Below are positions 22,911 to 32,918 of a stretch of 64,000 nt of DNA, in pieces (the first letter of the stretch is position 1; every line of letters begins with the position of its first letter). The position numbers and the translations under genes are program-made. Below the pieces are notes generated by a model. That model searched no databases. It was not told where the DNA came from and saw only the letters and a list, made by a program, of their open reading frames with translations. Source of the DNA: Cerrena zonata (lineage: Eukaryota; Basidiomycota; Agaricomycetes; Polyporales; Cerrenaceae); the NCBI GenBank assembly GCA_038087015.1, contig JASBNA010000007.1, positions 434,001 through 498,000 on the forward strand, read 5' to 3'.

Positions 22911-23771
22911 ATGTTTGGAAAACTCGTCCTTCAACTCGCTTTCATTGCTGCTTTTGCCTATACGGCCGTTGCTAAGCCCGGTGAGTAGATGAACCATCGC
23001 AACAATGACTTTGAGCTTATGCTCTACCTACAGCACTTCCTGTTCCTGTCTCCGGCACATATCGTATTTTGAACATTGGTTCTGGATTTTTCCTCGATGA
23101 TCTTGAAGCCGAACAAGGTATGTGGTGACTTCGACTCTATTGCACGCCAAACTTTACACTCTGGAATTAGGCGTAGGTTCACCGGTAAGGGTCTAAGATA
23201 TGGCATGAAGTCGCTCTTCATTAAAACTCTTTTATAGGTGGTTGTTCGAGCCCTCAACATACCCCTTACCATCAATCAGGAGGTACATTTCAGCGAAACC
23301 ATTACATGCATTTGGCAATGCTGACAACCTCTTTAGTGGAATTTAGTCGTTTTCAATGGCCAATTCTCCACCCTGCAGTCCGTCAGCAGCTTCATCAATA
23401 CCGATGTAAGCCTTCTGCTTCTCCCCCGCACTATGATATTCTCATATATATTTTTCTAGGGAGACACAGGTGTTATTCTCAACCCTTCCGGGGCTGTTGC
23501 TCTTGCCCTCACGTCTGCTCCAAGCGGAATTTTGTAAGTGGGGCCTATTACCGCACGCTGGAAATAATATTAATAATTATCCAGCATCTGTGCCCTTTCT
23601 TCTACTGTTGGCTGCCTTACTTCACCTGCCACCGCTGCTGCTCCGGTAAGGACTATCCTAAATACCTGAAAAAAACTCTATCTAATCACTGTTGGACATG
23701 CCTTTCAGGTTACCTTTGCGCCTCTTGAGGGTGGTTTGGACCAGACATGGTCCTTTGAGCTTGTGGGCTAG
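22911..23771 (+). CDS. Small secreted beta-trefoil (ricin-B-lectin-like) protein
   Basis: Eight exons (22911-22980, 23034-23117, 23171-23184, 23238-23282, 23337-23405, 23460-23533, 23585-23645, 23709-23771) sum to 480 nt, giving 159 residues in one frame. The N-terminus MFGKLVLQLAFIAAFAYTAVA is a signal peptide. The mature part has repeats of the beta-trefoil type: GTYRILNIGSGFFLD, then INQEWNLVVFNG and LDQTWSFELVG, which match the Q-x-W core motif of ricin-B-like lectins. Only two Q-x-W motifs are visible and sugar-binding residues cannot be judged. Exon 3 is only 14 nt. Secretion is well supported; the lectin role is inferred. The tiny introns of 50-55 nt fit the rest of the window. Confidence 0.75.
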
Positions 23772-24225
23772 ATAGTTGGTAAATCCATACAATTCTCATA
23801 TTGTACTGTACTGTACAAAGATATGATTCGGCTAGGTGATCTCAGAATGGAAAATGTGTTTACTAAAATTACGATGCCGGAAATATGGATCGAGTGTTCA
23901 TAGCCAGAAGAGCTGTAGAATGACACAATATAGGTTCAAACCAACTCTGAACGCCAATTCTTGAATAAATATAACGGTTTGCTTGTGCCTGTAATACCGT
24001 TTAGAAAAGTGCTTTGAGAGAGTGAGAAAGGGGACTTGAAGAAAAACAGCGTAGAATAATCTTCTCACCCTGCGGATCTAGGTCGTCGTTTGTTTGTATG
24101 TTCGCAAAAATTGACCATCATGTTTTCTGGTCAATGCCTAGATACGCGACGTTATACATCGGACACAGCTGCAAAACATGGGTATCATGGCATAATACAA
24201 CTGAAACTACATGCAAGCCAGATCA

Positions 24226-25808
24226 TTACGCGGTTGCATACCCGCTTTTTCCAGGAACAACTCCAAAGGCAGGTCTTCCCACACCAAACATCTTTTTCAG
24301 ATCACTTGCTAAGGCTTCTGGCTTCTCGTGGGCTGCGAAATGACCGCCACTTTCGTGAACAGAGGTGAATTTCAGGTTTCCAAGGGTTCCCGCCCAGCTG
24401 TATTGTATTCATCATGTTAGTGATAGGTGAAAGGTATGAATAGACGAAGGAAATGTTTACTATGGCGGGGCGCAGTGAAGCTCCTTCGGGAAGAACGATG
24501 CGCCGAACGGGATAGAAGACCATTTGTATTTGAACTCCTCACCCCCTTGGATGTGTTCGTAGTAGATTCGGACAGACGCCGCAGGTCCCGCTCGAGAAAA
24601 CCAATAGATAGAGACCCAAGTCAAAACTAAAGATACACCGTGACCCATGTCAATATTGAATCAGAGCGAAACTGATATAATGAATGGACTTACCTTCATC
24701 GTCAGTCCACGGATAATTATCTGACCAGTTCACAAGCTTCTCGTAAACCCATGCAAGCAACCCAACCGGAGAATCAGCAAGCGAGTACCCAAGTGTTTGA
24801 GGTTTTGTCGATTGAATCCCTTGATATCCACGACCTTTTTCAACAAACCATTTGGTGCGTTCGAAGCCTTGTTTGTCTCTCGCACTGTAAGGCTTCACTA
24901 GGCTTTTGAGATAGACCAGAGGGCCTGACGTGAAGGTAGGCTGGGTTGCACTGACAGTTTGTGTGAGTATAAATTCATGGGAGGATGAAATGGAGGTTTA
25001 GGGAACGTACCGTGGGTAGTTCGTATGCCACGCTTTGACGTGGGTACCACCGTAAAGCTGAACCTGCCTACGAAGGATCTAGGGTATGCAGATACTGATG
25101 AGTAAAATGTTTAAAATGTCGCTGTAAGAAGATACTGACATGATATCCCCAGTCTCCACCTTGCGTGACTTGATAAATCAATGTCGCTATCAGTTAAAAT
25201 CAGAACCTGCGTGAAAGAGATAAACTCGCCATATTCTTTGTACCCCAGGGAGAGCATCAGCTTATGCCCAACCTCAGAATATTGATTCATAGCAAAACCA
25301 GGTTTCTTAGGTGCCTCAGAGAAGCCAAAACCGGGAAGGCTGAATGTGACAACATGGAAACTAGGCCCATCTGCAGAAGTGGTGGTTAACAAGGGGAGCA
25401 GCTTGGAGACTTCTACGAAATGACCGGGCCCTGATCGTGCAATGGTCGGTGAGTATATGTCACGGTCGCGTGAGGAATACGCGATGACCTACATCCATGA
25501 ACGAATAACAACGGGATCGCGTTCTCAAGTTGACTTTTCTGATGAACATAGTGAATATTCAAGGTGCCGAATCCTTCAATCTCGATGTCTCTCGTAAACT
25601 GAGGAAGAGTGTTTATCGTGGCTTCACTTGCACGCCAGTCGAAACCATCCTTCCATTTTCCAACAAGTCTCTTGACGTCTTCGAGAGGGGCGCCATAATC
25701 CCATGTAGCATTCTCTAGTTCGTCCGGAAAGCGAACTAGATCGAGTTTCTGTTTCAAGAAATCGAGGTCCTTGTCTGCAACTGAAAGAGTAAATGGGACT
25801 TCGGCCAT
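24226..25808 (-). CDS. Epoxide hydrolase (alpha/beta hydrolase with EHN domain)
   Basis: The enzyme opens epoxides to diols and works in detoxification or secondary metabolism. MAEVPFTLSVADKDLDFLKQ begins the N-terminal epoxide-hydrolase domain (WDYGAPLEDVKRLVGKWKD). The alpha/beta core follows: the oxyanion segment HGWPGHF, FSLPGFGFSEAP, then the nucleophile Asp in TQGGDWG, AWHTNYP, lid residues, and the catalytic His in HESGGHFAAHEKPEAL. TAA lies at 24226-24228. About six introns keep the frame. The join before TQGGDWG needs a donor GCGAGT, so this intron appears to be of the GC-AG kind. The gene looks complete. It resembles the soluble or microsomal type with an EHN domain; subcellular location is not clear because no N-terminal anchor is visible. 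Confidence 0.88.
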
Positions 25809-27057
25809 TGGGAGGTCAGTTGGGCGTTGGAATCAAGGGTGCTTCTTCAATCTTGTGAATGAGCTCCCTCTTATAAGTGGTGTTAACGGGCCGAGTTTTG
25901 TAAGCAATATCAAGAATATGCGGGTGAGAACAAGATGGTGACGCTTCCAGAATCCAGATGGCGATTTGGCACTGCCGTACGTAACTGTCTGAATGACTCC
26001 GAGTCAGACGACGTCACTGCATAGTATTAGTAACGCCACGCCCGGAGCCGATATATTAGAGACATAGAAATGGCAGAGGAGTGAAAGACAGAACCTTTTG
26101 TGATACGATGAACGGTAAGACGAAGGTTAAGTTTACCGGTGATGGTACGGCTCGACCTTTAAGTTGCCGAGACTTGACTCCGAGACTACTTTTAGACTGG
26201 TCCTGTTTTCAATATTCTGAACGAGGCTGATCATCAGTAATCATCATAAAGACATGTCGGGATGCGTAGAATAACACATGTCCTATCAGGGTTTGTTTCG
26301 AGATTCTCGAATTCGTATACCGCTAACAATGAGCATAACGAACCATTGCCAGCCGTTTGGCATAGTGCGAACAGAACGAACTTGATCGCAGGCCTCCCGC
26401 CCTCGCTCATCCGTCCGAGCGACCCCTTAGCGGTATCCAACGCACCTCCTGCACTCTGAGTTACTGATCAACTGATATCGGGTTTGAAGCAGCTATGGCC
26501 AATTCGAGCTTTTCCCGTCTTATTCGTATAGTACTAATTACTGAATGTTGGTTGATCACGATTAGAGAGCAAAGGGTAGCATGGTGAGAAGTAGGTCTCT
26601 AAGAGTGTCCGGCCGCCAGTGAACGTTGAGAGTTATACATCGTTGTTGCACCCCAACACGGCGCACACCTTCCAAATAAGGCAAGCACTTCAGAATGTAA
26701 CACGCACAAACACATGAATCACCGGCTTCGACTAAGCCCATTCTTCATCGTCACTAACATATACAGTGTCTTATTTTCTAGTCTAGCCTGATTACATCCA
26801 ACGATAATGGTCATCAAAGATTACAGAGTCACTTTAACGGTATCTGTGAGGGCTGGTCACGATACCTAGTACAGTAGCTACTAGTGATCTGTCAAATATC
26901 ACAGCATTTTTGACGACATGCCGTTCTCACCAAGGCTATCGACCCATCCCTTACCACCTACTACATCGATAACCACATCCCATACGATCCCATACTCTAT
27001 ACTTGCATCAAGACCCAAACCCACCAATTTTCTTTGCACTTCAATCAAGTCTAGACG
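25809..27057. other. Divergent intergenic region
   Basis: This gap separates the divergently read epoxide hydrolase (-) and the HeLo-like gene (+), so it should carry both promoters. Short frames near 26234-26459 have no domain. No repeats stand out. Confidence 0.4.
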
Positions 27058-27815
27058 ATGGACGCTTTCGGCGCTGCAGTTAATGCCTTCTCCCTCATTG
27101 ATCTCTCTTCTAGACTCGTAATAAAGCTCGCTGCCTATGTATCTGATGTCAAAAGTGCTGAAGACTCGCGTAAACGCTTTGCAGCAGAACTTGTACGGAG
27201 TGTACAAGTTCTCGAAGCACTCAAGTCGCTTTTGCAGCGGCTACAGGAAGAATCGTCTCCTAAAAGCAAGGATCACTTGAAGGCAGCGATACTCTTCTTC
27301 GAAGAGAACGCCACACAGACGTCAAACCTTTACAAGGAGCTAAAAGCGTTTGTGGATTGGGTGGAAAAGGATACGACGAACCAAAGGAGAATGGGAATAT
27401 TCCAGAAAATGAAATGGCCTCTGCAGGGCAAGAAGAAAGTCGAGAAGCTTATGCCAGAACTTTCAAGAAATATTGAATTGTTCACGTTGATGTTATCTGT
27501 TGAATCCTGGTGAGTTTGCGAATTAGGATATTGTCCTTACAAGTTTTTACTCAACCCAAATGTAGTCACTCGAGCATCGAAATGCGGCGAATGTTGCAAG
27601 ACATCACAACTATCACACATAGCTCACACACAAGTCTTTACGAGATTCACGAACACTTGGATCGACTGGAATCTCTTCGGAGTATGATGCTCGATGCAGG
27701 TTCTGCAATCATCAATGCTTTCAGGACACTTGGGAAACCCTTACCCGGAGAAACGAAATGTTTAGTCGGTCGCAGGTCCTCACCAGTAAGCCAATTTAAC
27801 ATATGTACGAGATGA
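27058..27815 (+). CDS. HeLo-like / fungal STAND N-terminal domain protein without NTPase part
   Basis: Exon 1 (27058-27509) reads MDAFGAAVNAFSLIDLSSRL and continues as an all-helical region with SVQVLEALKSLLQRLQEE. A 56-nt intron leads to HSSIEMRRMLQDITTITHSS. The hydrophobic N-terminus followed by amphipathic helices is typical of the fungal N-terminal domain found in front of NACHT or NB-ARC STAND receptors, related to HeLo cell-death domains. Here the sequence ends soon after LGKPLPGETKCL, at a stop at 27813-27815, or after a further splice (GTAAGC at about 27787) that runs into a 12-T tract with an early stop. No P-loop is found downstream. It is either a domain-only protein or a truncated receptor. 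Signalling function is inferred. Confidence 0.55.
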
Positions 27816-29254
27816 AACTCTAATTCACTGATAATCGCTTTTCTGTGATAGAACCTTTTTTTTTTTTGACGCGCTCAAAATCCTAGTACCACTGCCTCGA
27901 GCAGATCAGCGGTGCAGGAAGCCCAAAAGCTTCAGTTCCGTGGCGCTCGAACGAGACTGAACTTCGCCGGCGGCTCGAGTTCTACCTAGTACCAGTGTCA
28001 ATGACATGTCTGACATGGAAGAGGTGACCCTCACAGCGAGTCACTGAAGTGTAACACTTTAGTTCAACTTTCAACTTTCATGCCTCTTGTTCGTCGGTGA
28101 ATAGCCTCTACTGCTAAACATAGGAACTATGACTCTCAGGATATTTGTAATCGGATGATAACAGGTCTTAAGCAAGTCTTCGACGACAATGGGTACGAGT
28201 GATAGTTGGACGTTACCGAGCCAACTATCCTAATCCTGGACACAGATTATTGCGAGTCTGAGGCAGACACTGAGACGATACCGCTCACAACGCCCTTACC
28301 AACCACAACCACAGAAATACAGAAAAATAATGTTATTAAACTTTCTCCGCTTGATGAACTCGAGAAAGATCAGATACCATGCTATCGGCTTTACACTCTT
28401 ATAATTTTGTTCCACCCCTTGTTTAGGTAGATATCTGTTTTGACCTATATGGCTTGAGCTTCAATATATATACTGTACCTTGATTCATCTGTCGAACTGC
28501 GTTGACAAAAGTAATCATGAGTTAAAAGTGGGTGGGTATTGTGATTGCAAGGTATCATTGTCATCAGCAAAAAACATGCACAGGTGGGGTTGTGGAAGAA
28601 CAGCAGAAGTAGGGGGGCGGGAGACAGAGATGATACGATACGTTATAATAAAGATAAGAGGGGGAAAGGGCAGGTCCGTTATCGAGAGAGAGAGATTGAG
28701 GTGCTACAACGGAATACGAGTTTTTTTGATCTACACGAGGGCTGCGAGAGCGAGAGTGAAAAAAAAGTTTCCGCAAGATGAGGGCTTGGAAGAAGGGCGG
28801 GCGGAGTGGATCGAGAGAGCGTCCGTGTGTAGCTGAGGAGAAACAGAGGAAGGAATGGGGAGACATGAGTGAGTTGGGAATAGAGGAAGAGGGGAAAAAG
28901 CAGAGAGGTGTTCCGAGAGCAGAGCAAAGCGACGAAAAGTGAAAGGTGAGAAGTTGAGAAGTAAGAGAGTGAAGTGGGAAACAGAATGAGAGAATTGTCC
29001 GAGGGTGAAGGAGTGTGGGTAAGATCAAGAGAAATCATGTCCGTTGGGAGGTTCAGATGCACAGTCGTAGACAAAGTTGGAAGAGAAAACTATACGGTAG
29101 AACGGTCAAGGTTAGCAAAGCACCCATGGAACGCTTGGAAGAAAGAGAACGCACATGTGTTAACAAGAAAGCGTGTCGTATAAACATGGAGAGGAGTGTG
29201 AGGCATTCAAAGTGGTATGGACGCATGCCTATTGTGTCTTGCGGAGACGTTCAT
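27816..29254. other. Region between the HeLo-like gene and the small conserved gene, with a purine-biased tract
   Basis: A run of 12 T lies at about 27855. Coding-looking scraps at 27870-28440 cannot be joined to the HeLo-like gene. From about 28590 to 29010 the plus strand is dominated by G and A. Overlapping frames on both strands there are composition artefacts. Confidence 0.4.
28590..29010. repeat. Strand-asymmetric purine-rich (GA) tract, about 420 bp
   Basis: The plus strand is mostly A and G, with GAGAGA runs near 28685-28700 and repeated GGAAG, GAGAG and GAAAAG words. The minus strand is correspondingly pyrimidine-rich. It lies just downstream of the stop of the minus-strand gene at 29255-29800, so it would be transcribed as a C/U-rich 3' region. 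No tandem unit longer than a few bases is evident. Confidence 0.55.
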
Positions 29255-29800
29255 TTAATATGAAAGGGCAGCGGCCTTGACTTCTTCCACGTCAAGATCC
29301 GGGGGCATGACACCCTCCTCCACCGCCGTTTGGAGCACCGTCAGAATCCAATCTTGACAGTTCCATACTCCATCCGGGACCACCACAGGTGTCGCACTCG
29401 CAATTTCCTCTAATCGTTTCCTCCCCTTGAGATCGACTTCCCCAAGGTGTATCAGCCTTGACCGAGTGAGATCATCGGGAGTCACAGCTTTCGTCATCGG
29501 ACCCCAGTTCGTAAGGTGCGCACAGGGAGTGCCCTTCTTATCCCGCTCACGGGTGATGTGCAGATGTCTGAACGCCTGAGTGGATGTGGGCGCTCCGTGA
29601 GGACTGTGCGGGACTTTCCAGACGATAGCCCAGTGGCGCGAGGTGGGAGGAATGGGCTCATCGACGTATTTTACCCAGAGAGAGATGGGTAGCGCGTGTG
29701 GTTGTTTGTCGGGGTAGAGGAAGGAGATGTCGCAGGGTGGGATCATGAAGTCGCATTGGCCCATGTTGGGGACATATTGAGTGGAGGCGACGGGAGACAT
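29255..29800 (-). CDS. Small conserved hypothetical protein (possibly DUF6914-like)
   Basis: The single exon encodes 181 residues beginning MSPVASTQYVPNMGQCDF. Core segments are SRHWAIVWKVPHSPHGAPT, HLHITRERD, IHLGEVDLKGRKRLEEIASA and the distinctive VWNCQDWILTVLQTAVEEG. This order (a His/Trp/Ala strand, then a WNCQDW-type Cys-Gln-Asp motif) resembles small fungal proteins of the DUF6914 kind, which look like papain-like or NlpC-type folds; that link is from memory and unproven. A frame extends to an ATG at 29914, but a likely leader intron (GTAAGTG at about 29945 to CGCACAG at about 29861) would remove it, so 29800 is chosen. A TATATATA box lies at 30108-30115. Confidence 0.6.
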   Translation of the reverse strand: MSPVASTQYVPNMGQCDFMIPPCDISFLYPDKQPHALPISLWVKYVDEPIPPTSRHWAIVWKVPHSPHGAPTSTQAFRHLHITRERDKKGTPCAHLTNWGPMTKAVTPDDLTRSRLIHLGEVDLKGRKRLEEIASATPVVVPDGVWNCQDWILTVLQTAVEEGVMPPDLDVEEVKAAALSY

Positions 29801-30107
29801 GATTAGTCGGGGTGGATGCAGATGCAAAGCACTGAGGCCTTTTACACAGAGAGAAAGCGACTGTGCGGGGTGGAGAATGTTAGCCACAGGTGAGGAAATG
29901 CAGAGAACATGCATGACACACGCACACGGACGCAGGGCACTTACGGTCCTGGGATTGTGGAGGGTGAGATCGGTAATATGGAAGGTAAAGAATGGGCGGA
30001 AGAATGGGAAGGTAAAGGGAAAAGGACGACAACGACAAGGGAGTCGTTGAAGTCCGGTGCAGAGACTGGGCAGTCCGGCAAGGAGGAGTGGGGGAGCTCG
30101 GGTGGGG

Positions 30108-30115
30108 TATATATA
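30108..30115 (-). promoter_or_regulatory. TATA box of the small conserved gene
   Basis: TATATATA, symmetrical on both strands, lies upstream of the minus-strand gene at 29255-29800. It is flanked by CCCC on its minus-strand 3' side and by a CT-rich leader. The distance to the chosen start leaves room for a leader with one intron. Confidence 0.45.
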
Positions 30116-30700
30116 CTTTGTGTGCGGAAGACACGACTATCAGGCTGATTAGGTACGGAAATCGGCAGATTCGTTGATTAGATTCGGTGCAATGAGATGC
30201 ATGTGCATGAACGATTAAGAGGATGTATTGCAGGGCGCAGAGCGGTGTTGCTTGATGGTGTTTGATTCATGCACACCTGCACCGGGGGCAGCTCGGAAAG
30301 CTGTTGCCCACCGCATGTTGAAGGACCCGCAGACTGACTCTGAGAGGCAGGCGAACAGAGGAACCTATTCAGTGCAACGGACGAACGGCGCATCCGCCCG
30401 ACACGTTCCTTTCACATGTTGAAAGTGTGGGAATCCATTTTGTATTCGTGGGAACCATGCGTTGTGCTCGTTTATTCGTCTAAAGCTTATTTTCTCTACC
30501 CCAGTCGTACAGCATCGCACAGTGCAGTACACCCATCCACGGTCGTGCTCTAAACATCTTCTGTGGCTCTCGCTAGAGCAACACACCCCGCAGCGCACCC
30601 GACGACGTCGATGTTGTGACCCGCACACTTTCACTACACATCCTGACGTCAGGCACGTCGATTGCGTAACTTCGCCAAAATCTTACTCTATGCGACTCGG
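30116..30700. other. Divergent promoter region
   Basis: This region lies between the minus-strand conserved gene and the plus-strand DUF202 gene. Frames at 30178-30634 on both strands have no domain. I see no gene. Confidence 0.35.
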
Positions 30701-30701
30701 A

Positions 30702-30707
30702 TATAAA
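30702..30707 (+). promoter_or_regulatory. TATA-like box that questions the DUF202 start
   Basis: TATAAA at 30702-30707 is only 14 bp before the first ATG at 30721. With the usual spacing, transcription would begin after that ATG, which favours the second in-frame ATG at 30814. Confidence 0.3.
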
Positions 30708-30720
30708 CAGTGGCCCTGTC

Positions 30721-31434
30721 ATGCCCACCGTCGAGTTTGCACCCAGCCCTCCGACTCCACACAGGAGCAGGGCGCAGAGTAGGCGTAACTCTCCTCCCAT
30801 CGCCTCAACGCCCATGACCTTGCTCGTACCTGCATCCTCCTCTCAACCCCAGACACCCCACGCATCTCAAGTTACCGACTCGCCAGAACCGGTTGATGTT
30901 CAAGCGGCTGATGCTTCCTCGGTTGCTCCAACGACCCACGCAGATGACCGCTCCGTCCATTCACGCCAGCCATTGGTGCCTAAGCAGCCTACGTTATGGG
31001 ACAAGTGCAATCCCAGTCTGACTCTTCAGAATTCGGGGAGTGTTGCTCGTGATCATCTGGCTTCCGAACGAACGTTTCTTGCGTATGTTCGCACGAGTCT
31101 CACAATTGCTTCGATGGGCGTTGGTGAGTAATTGCTTTATTTATTTCATAAAGTATATTCTCATGTTCTCTATCACATAGCCCTCGTCCAGCTTTTCACC
31201 ATCGCTGCCACCACTCGAAAAGATATCCAAAAGTTCTCTCGTCCATTGGGTGGCGTCATCATCATCCTCGGGCTAATCACGCTTTCCGTCGGAGTTTTTC
31301 GATACTTCACAGTTCAGAAAGCACTTGTGGACGGAAACTTCCCAGCAGCAAGAATTAGCCCTATATTCCTAGCAGTCGCGTTAATGACTATCACGATCGT
31401 CTTGTTTGGAATACTCATCGGTGCACGAAATTAG
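30721..31434 (+). CDS. DUF202-family small membrane protein
   Basis: Two exons (30721-31123 and 31181-31434) give 218 residues. A Pro/Ser-rich N-terminal tail of ~100 residues leads into the DUF202 domain: SVARDHLASERTFLAYVRTS with the conserved ERT-LAY-RT motif, then three hydrophobic segments. These are LTIASMGVALVQLFTI, GGVIIILGLITLSVGVF and IFLAVALMTITIVLFGILIG. The same fold forms the membrane part of vacuolar transporter chaperone (Vtc1-type) proteins, but the stand-alone version has no proven role. It is likely a vacuolar or other internal membrane protein. The start may instead be ATG 30814 because of the TATA position. Confidence 0.8.
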
Positions 31435-32029
31435 GCGAACGTGAGTTCAATTCATCTTGGGTGATATTTTATCTTCTAAACTGCGTTCAATCATAGCAGT
31501 CATGTGTCAAGATTTCCTAACGAGATGGAACCTCCGAGACGTTTCATAAAAGCCACAACGCTTGCCGTCGGTACACGCATAATTTGCGTTAGCGAAAAAG
31601 CCAGAAGCGGGGGGTAGACGCCACCCCGATCAGAGGCGTAACGTTTGAAACTTTCACAGAAAGGCTAAATACTCCTGCCAATGTCTACCTATGACGTCGT
31701 CGTACGAATACCTTTGCTTCATGTTCCCCGTGGGGGTCCCGTCGGCTTGGTTTTACGACTTACTAAATCTTACCTCATTGTCTATAGTGCGCTACGAAAT
31801 TCTGTCCGTCTGGTTAATTTTCATACACAAATCTAGATCACGACGTCATTGTACATGTCGTTATTTGCTTTTGGAAAGCTTGATTTGATGTTTGCTATTC
31901 AATATTCAATACCGGGTCGGCGTCAATCACCTGAAGCTAACCTCATGAACAAATTGAGCTTCTTGACGTTGTACGCCTCATAACACATCGTTACGCTTTT
32001 GCATCCCTCTTCTAGGTACCCCTTGGAAG
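31435..32029. other. Intergenic region, no gene
   Basis: This gap follows the DUF202 gene. A short frame at 31691-31888 has no domain. Nothing else is seen before the kinase remnant. Confidence 0.35.
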
Positions 32030-32508
32030 AAAGATGTCTTCTGAAAGTAGGACTGGCACTCTCGAACTCAGATGGGCCAATCTAAATGCACACGATGGTT
32101 TACGTGCGTATCAACCTTATGTCCTAGAAGTTCTCATTTATTGGTATTCCGCAAAAGAATATTTCATGGCGAAATGGTCTCGAATCACTTGCGTTCACTC
32201 TGTTCTACCTCTTGCGGGGAGGTCTTCCATGAAGGTTAAGCCACGTCTATACAACAGTAGTCGGGAGGACACTCTAAACGACAAAATAGACTGGCACACC
32301 GAACGAGCGTGGTTCAATACCGCCGTAAACGAAGAGGCGTGCTCAACAGTGGTCGTAGGATGAGCCGGGGCCTGTTAGTTTTCATTATCTGGAGGATAGT
32401 TATAAAAGTGGGGAATTTGATTATATACAGACGGAGAGGGGTGTGAGTTTGACTAGGGTGGTGAGGAGGGGCTTTGAGGATTTGAAAGTGGGACTCCTGA
32501 TGTTATAA
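32030..32508 (+). pseudogene. Degenerate remnant of a CK1-like protein kinase gene
   Basis: Fragments match the intact kinase gene at 38389-40397. GTLELRWANLNAHDGLR corresponds to GTLNWASLNAHNGLR. In a shifted frame at about 32183-32230 the words LESLAFTLFYLLRGGLP match ESLAFCLFYLLRGTLPW, with the final Trp codon changed to TGA. Further on, KIDWHTERAWFNTAV matches QLDWASERAWFDAVA near the C-terminus of that gene. The whole kinase N-lobe and the segment between activation region and C-terminus are missing. So this is a truncated, frameshifted, internally deleted copy. Confidence 0.65.
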
Positions 32509-32918
32509 CTTGCTGATACATGATAAGAGGCATATAGGAAACAGAGGGTTACTAGTAAAATTTGTACACTGGTCTGCACTGATGGTAGTAGTCGAATTTG
32601 AAGTGGATGCGTTACAGATCAAATTCGTGGGAGGGTAGTCGATTGGTCTTTCTATCTCAGGCCAGGTCATAACGTTCAACCACCTCAGATTCTCAGCACT
32701 ATACGGTTGGCGTATATCCTCACGGTCATCATAGCACGAATCTACACGATCCCTGAAAACCCTTCCGACGGTTGTCGTCATGGTCCTAACTTGTGCTTGT
32801 GATATTTGTTCGCACGTCGCTTGAGCGCCGATTATTGTTTACTACAGTATCTCGCACAATTAGCCTTACTACTAGTAAGTCGCCAGTACTCTTTCCTCTT
32901 TCCTCTCGTCTTCCCCCA

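Noticed and set aside
28480..29263. Long overlapping frames on both strands at 28.5-29.3 kb
   Set aside because: They arise from the purine/pyrimidine bias; the translations are monotonous (R, E, G or S, F, L) and no domain is present.
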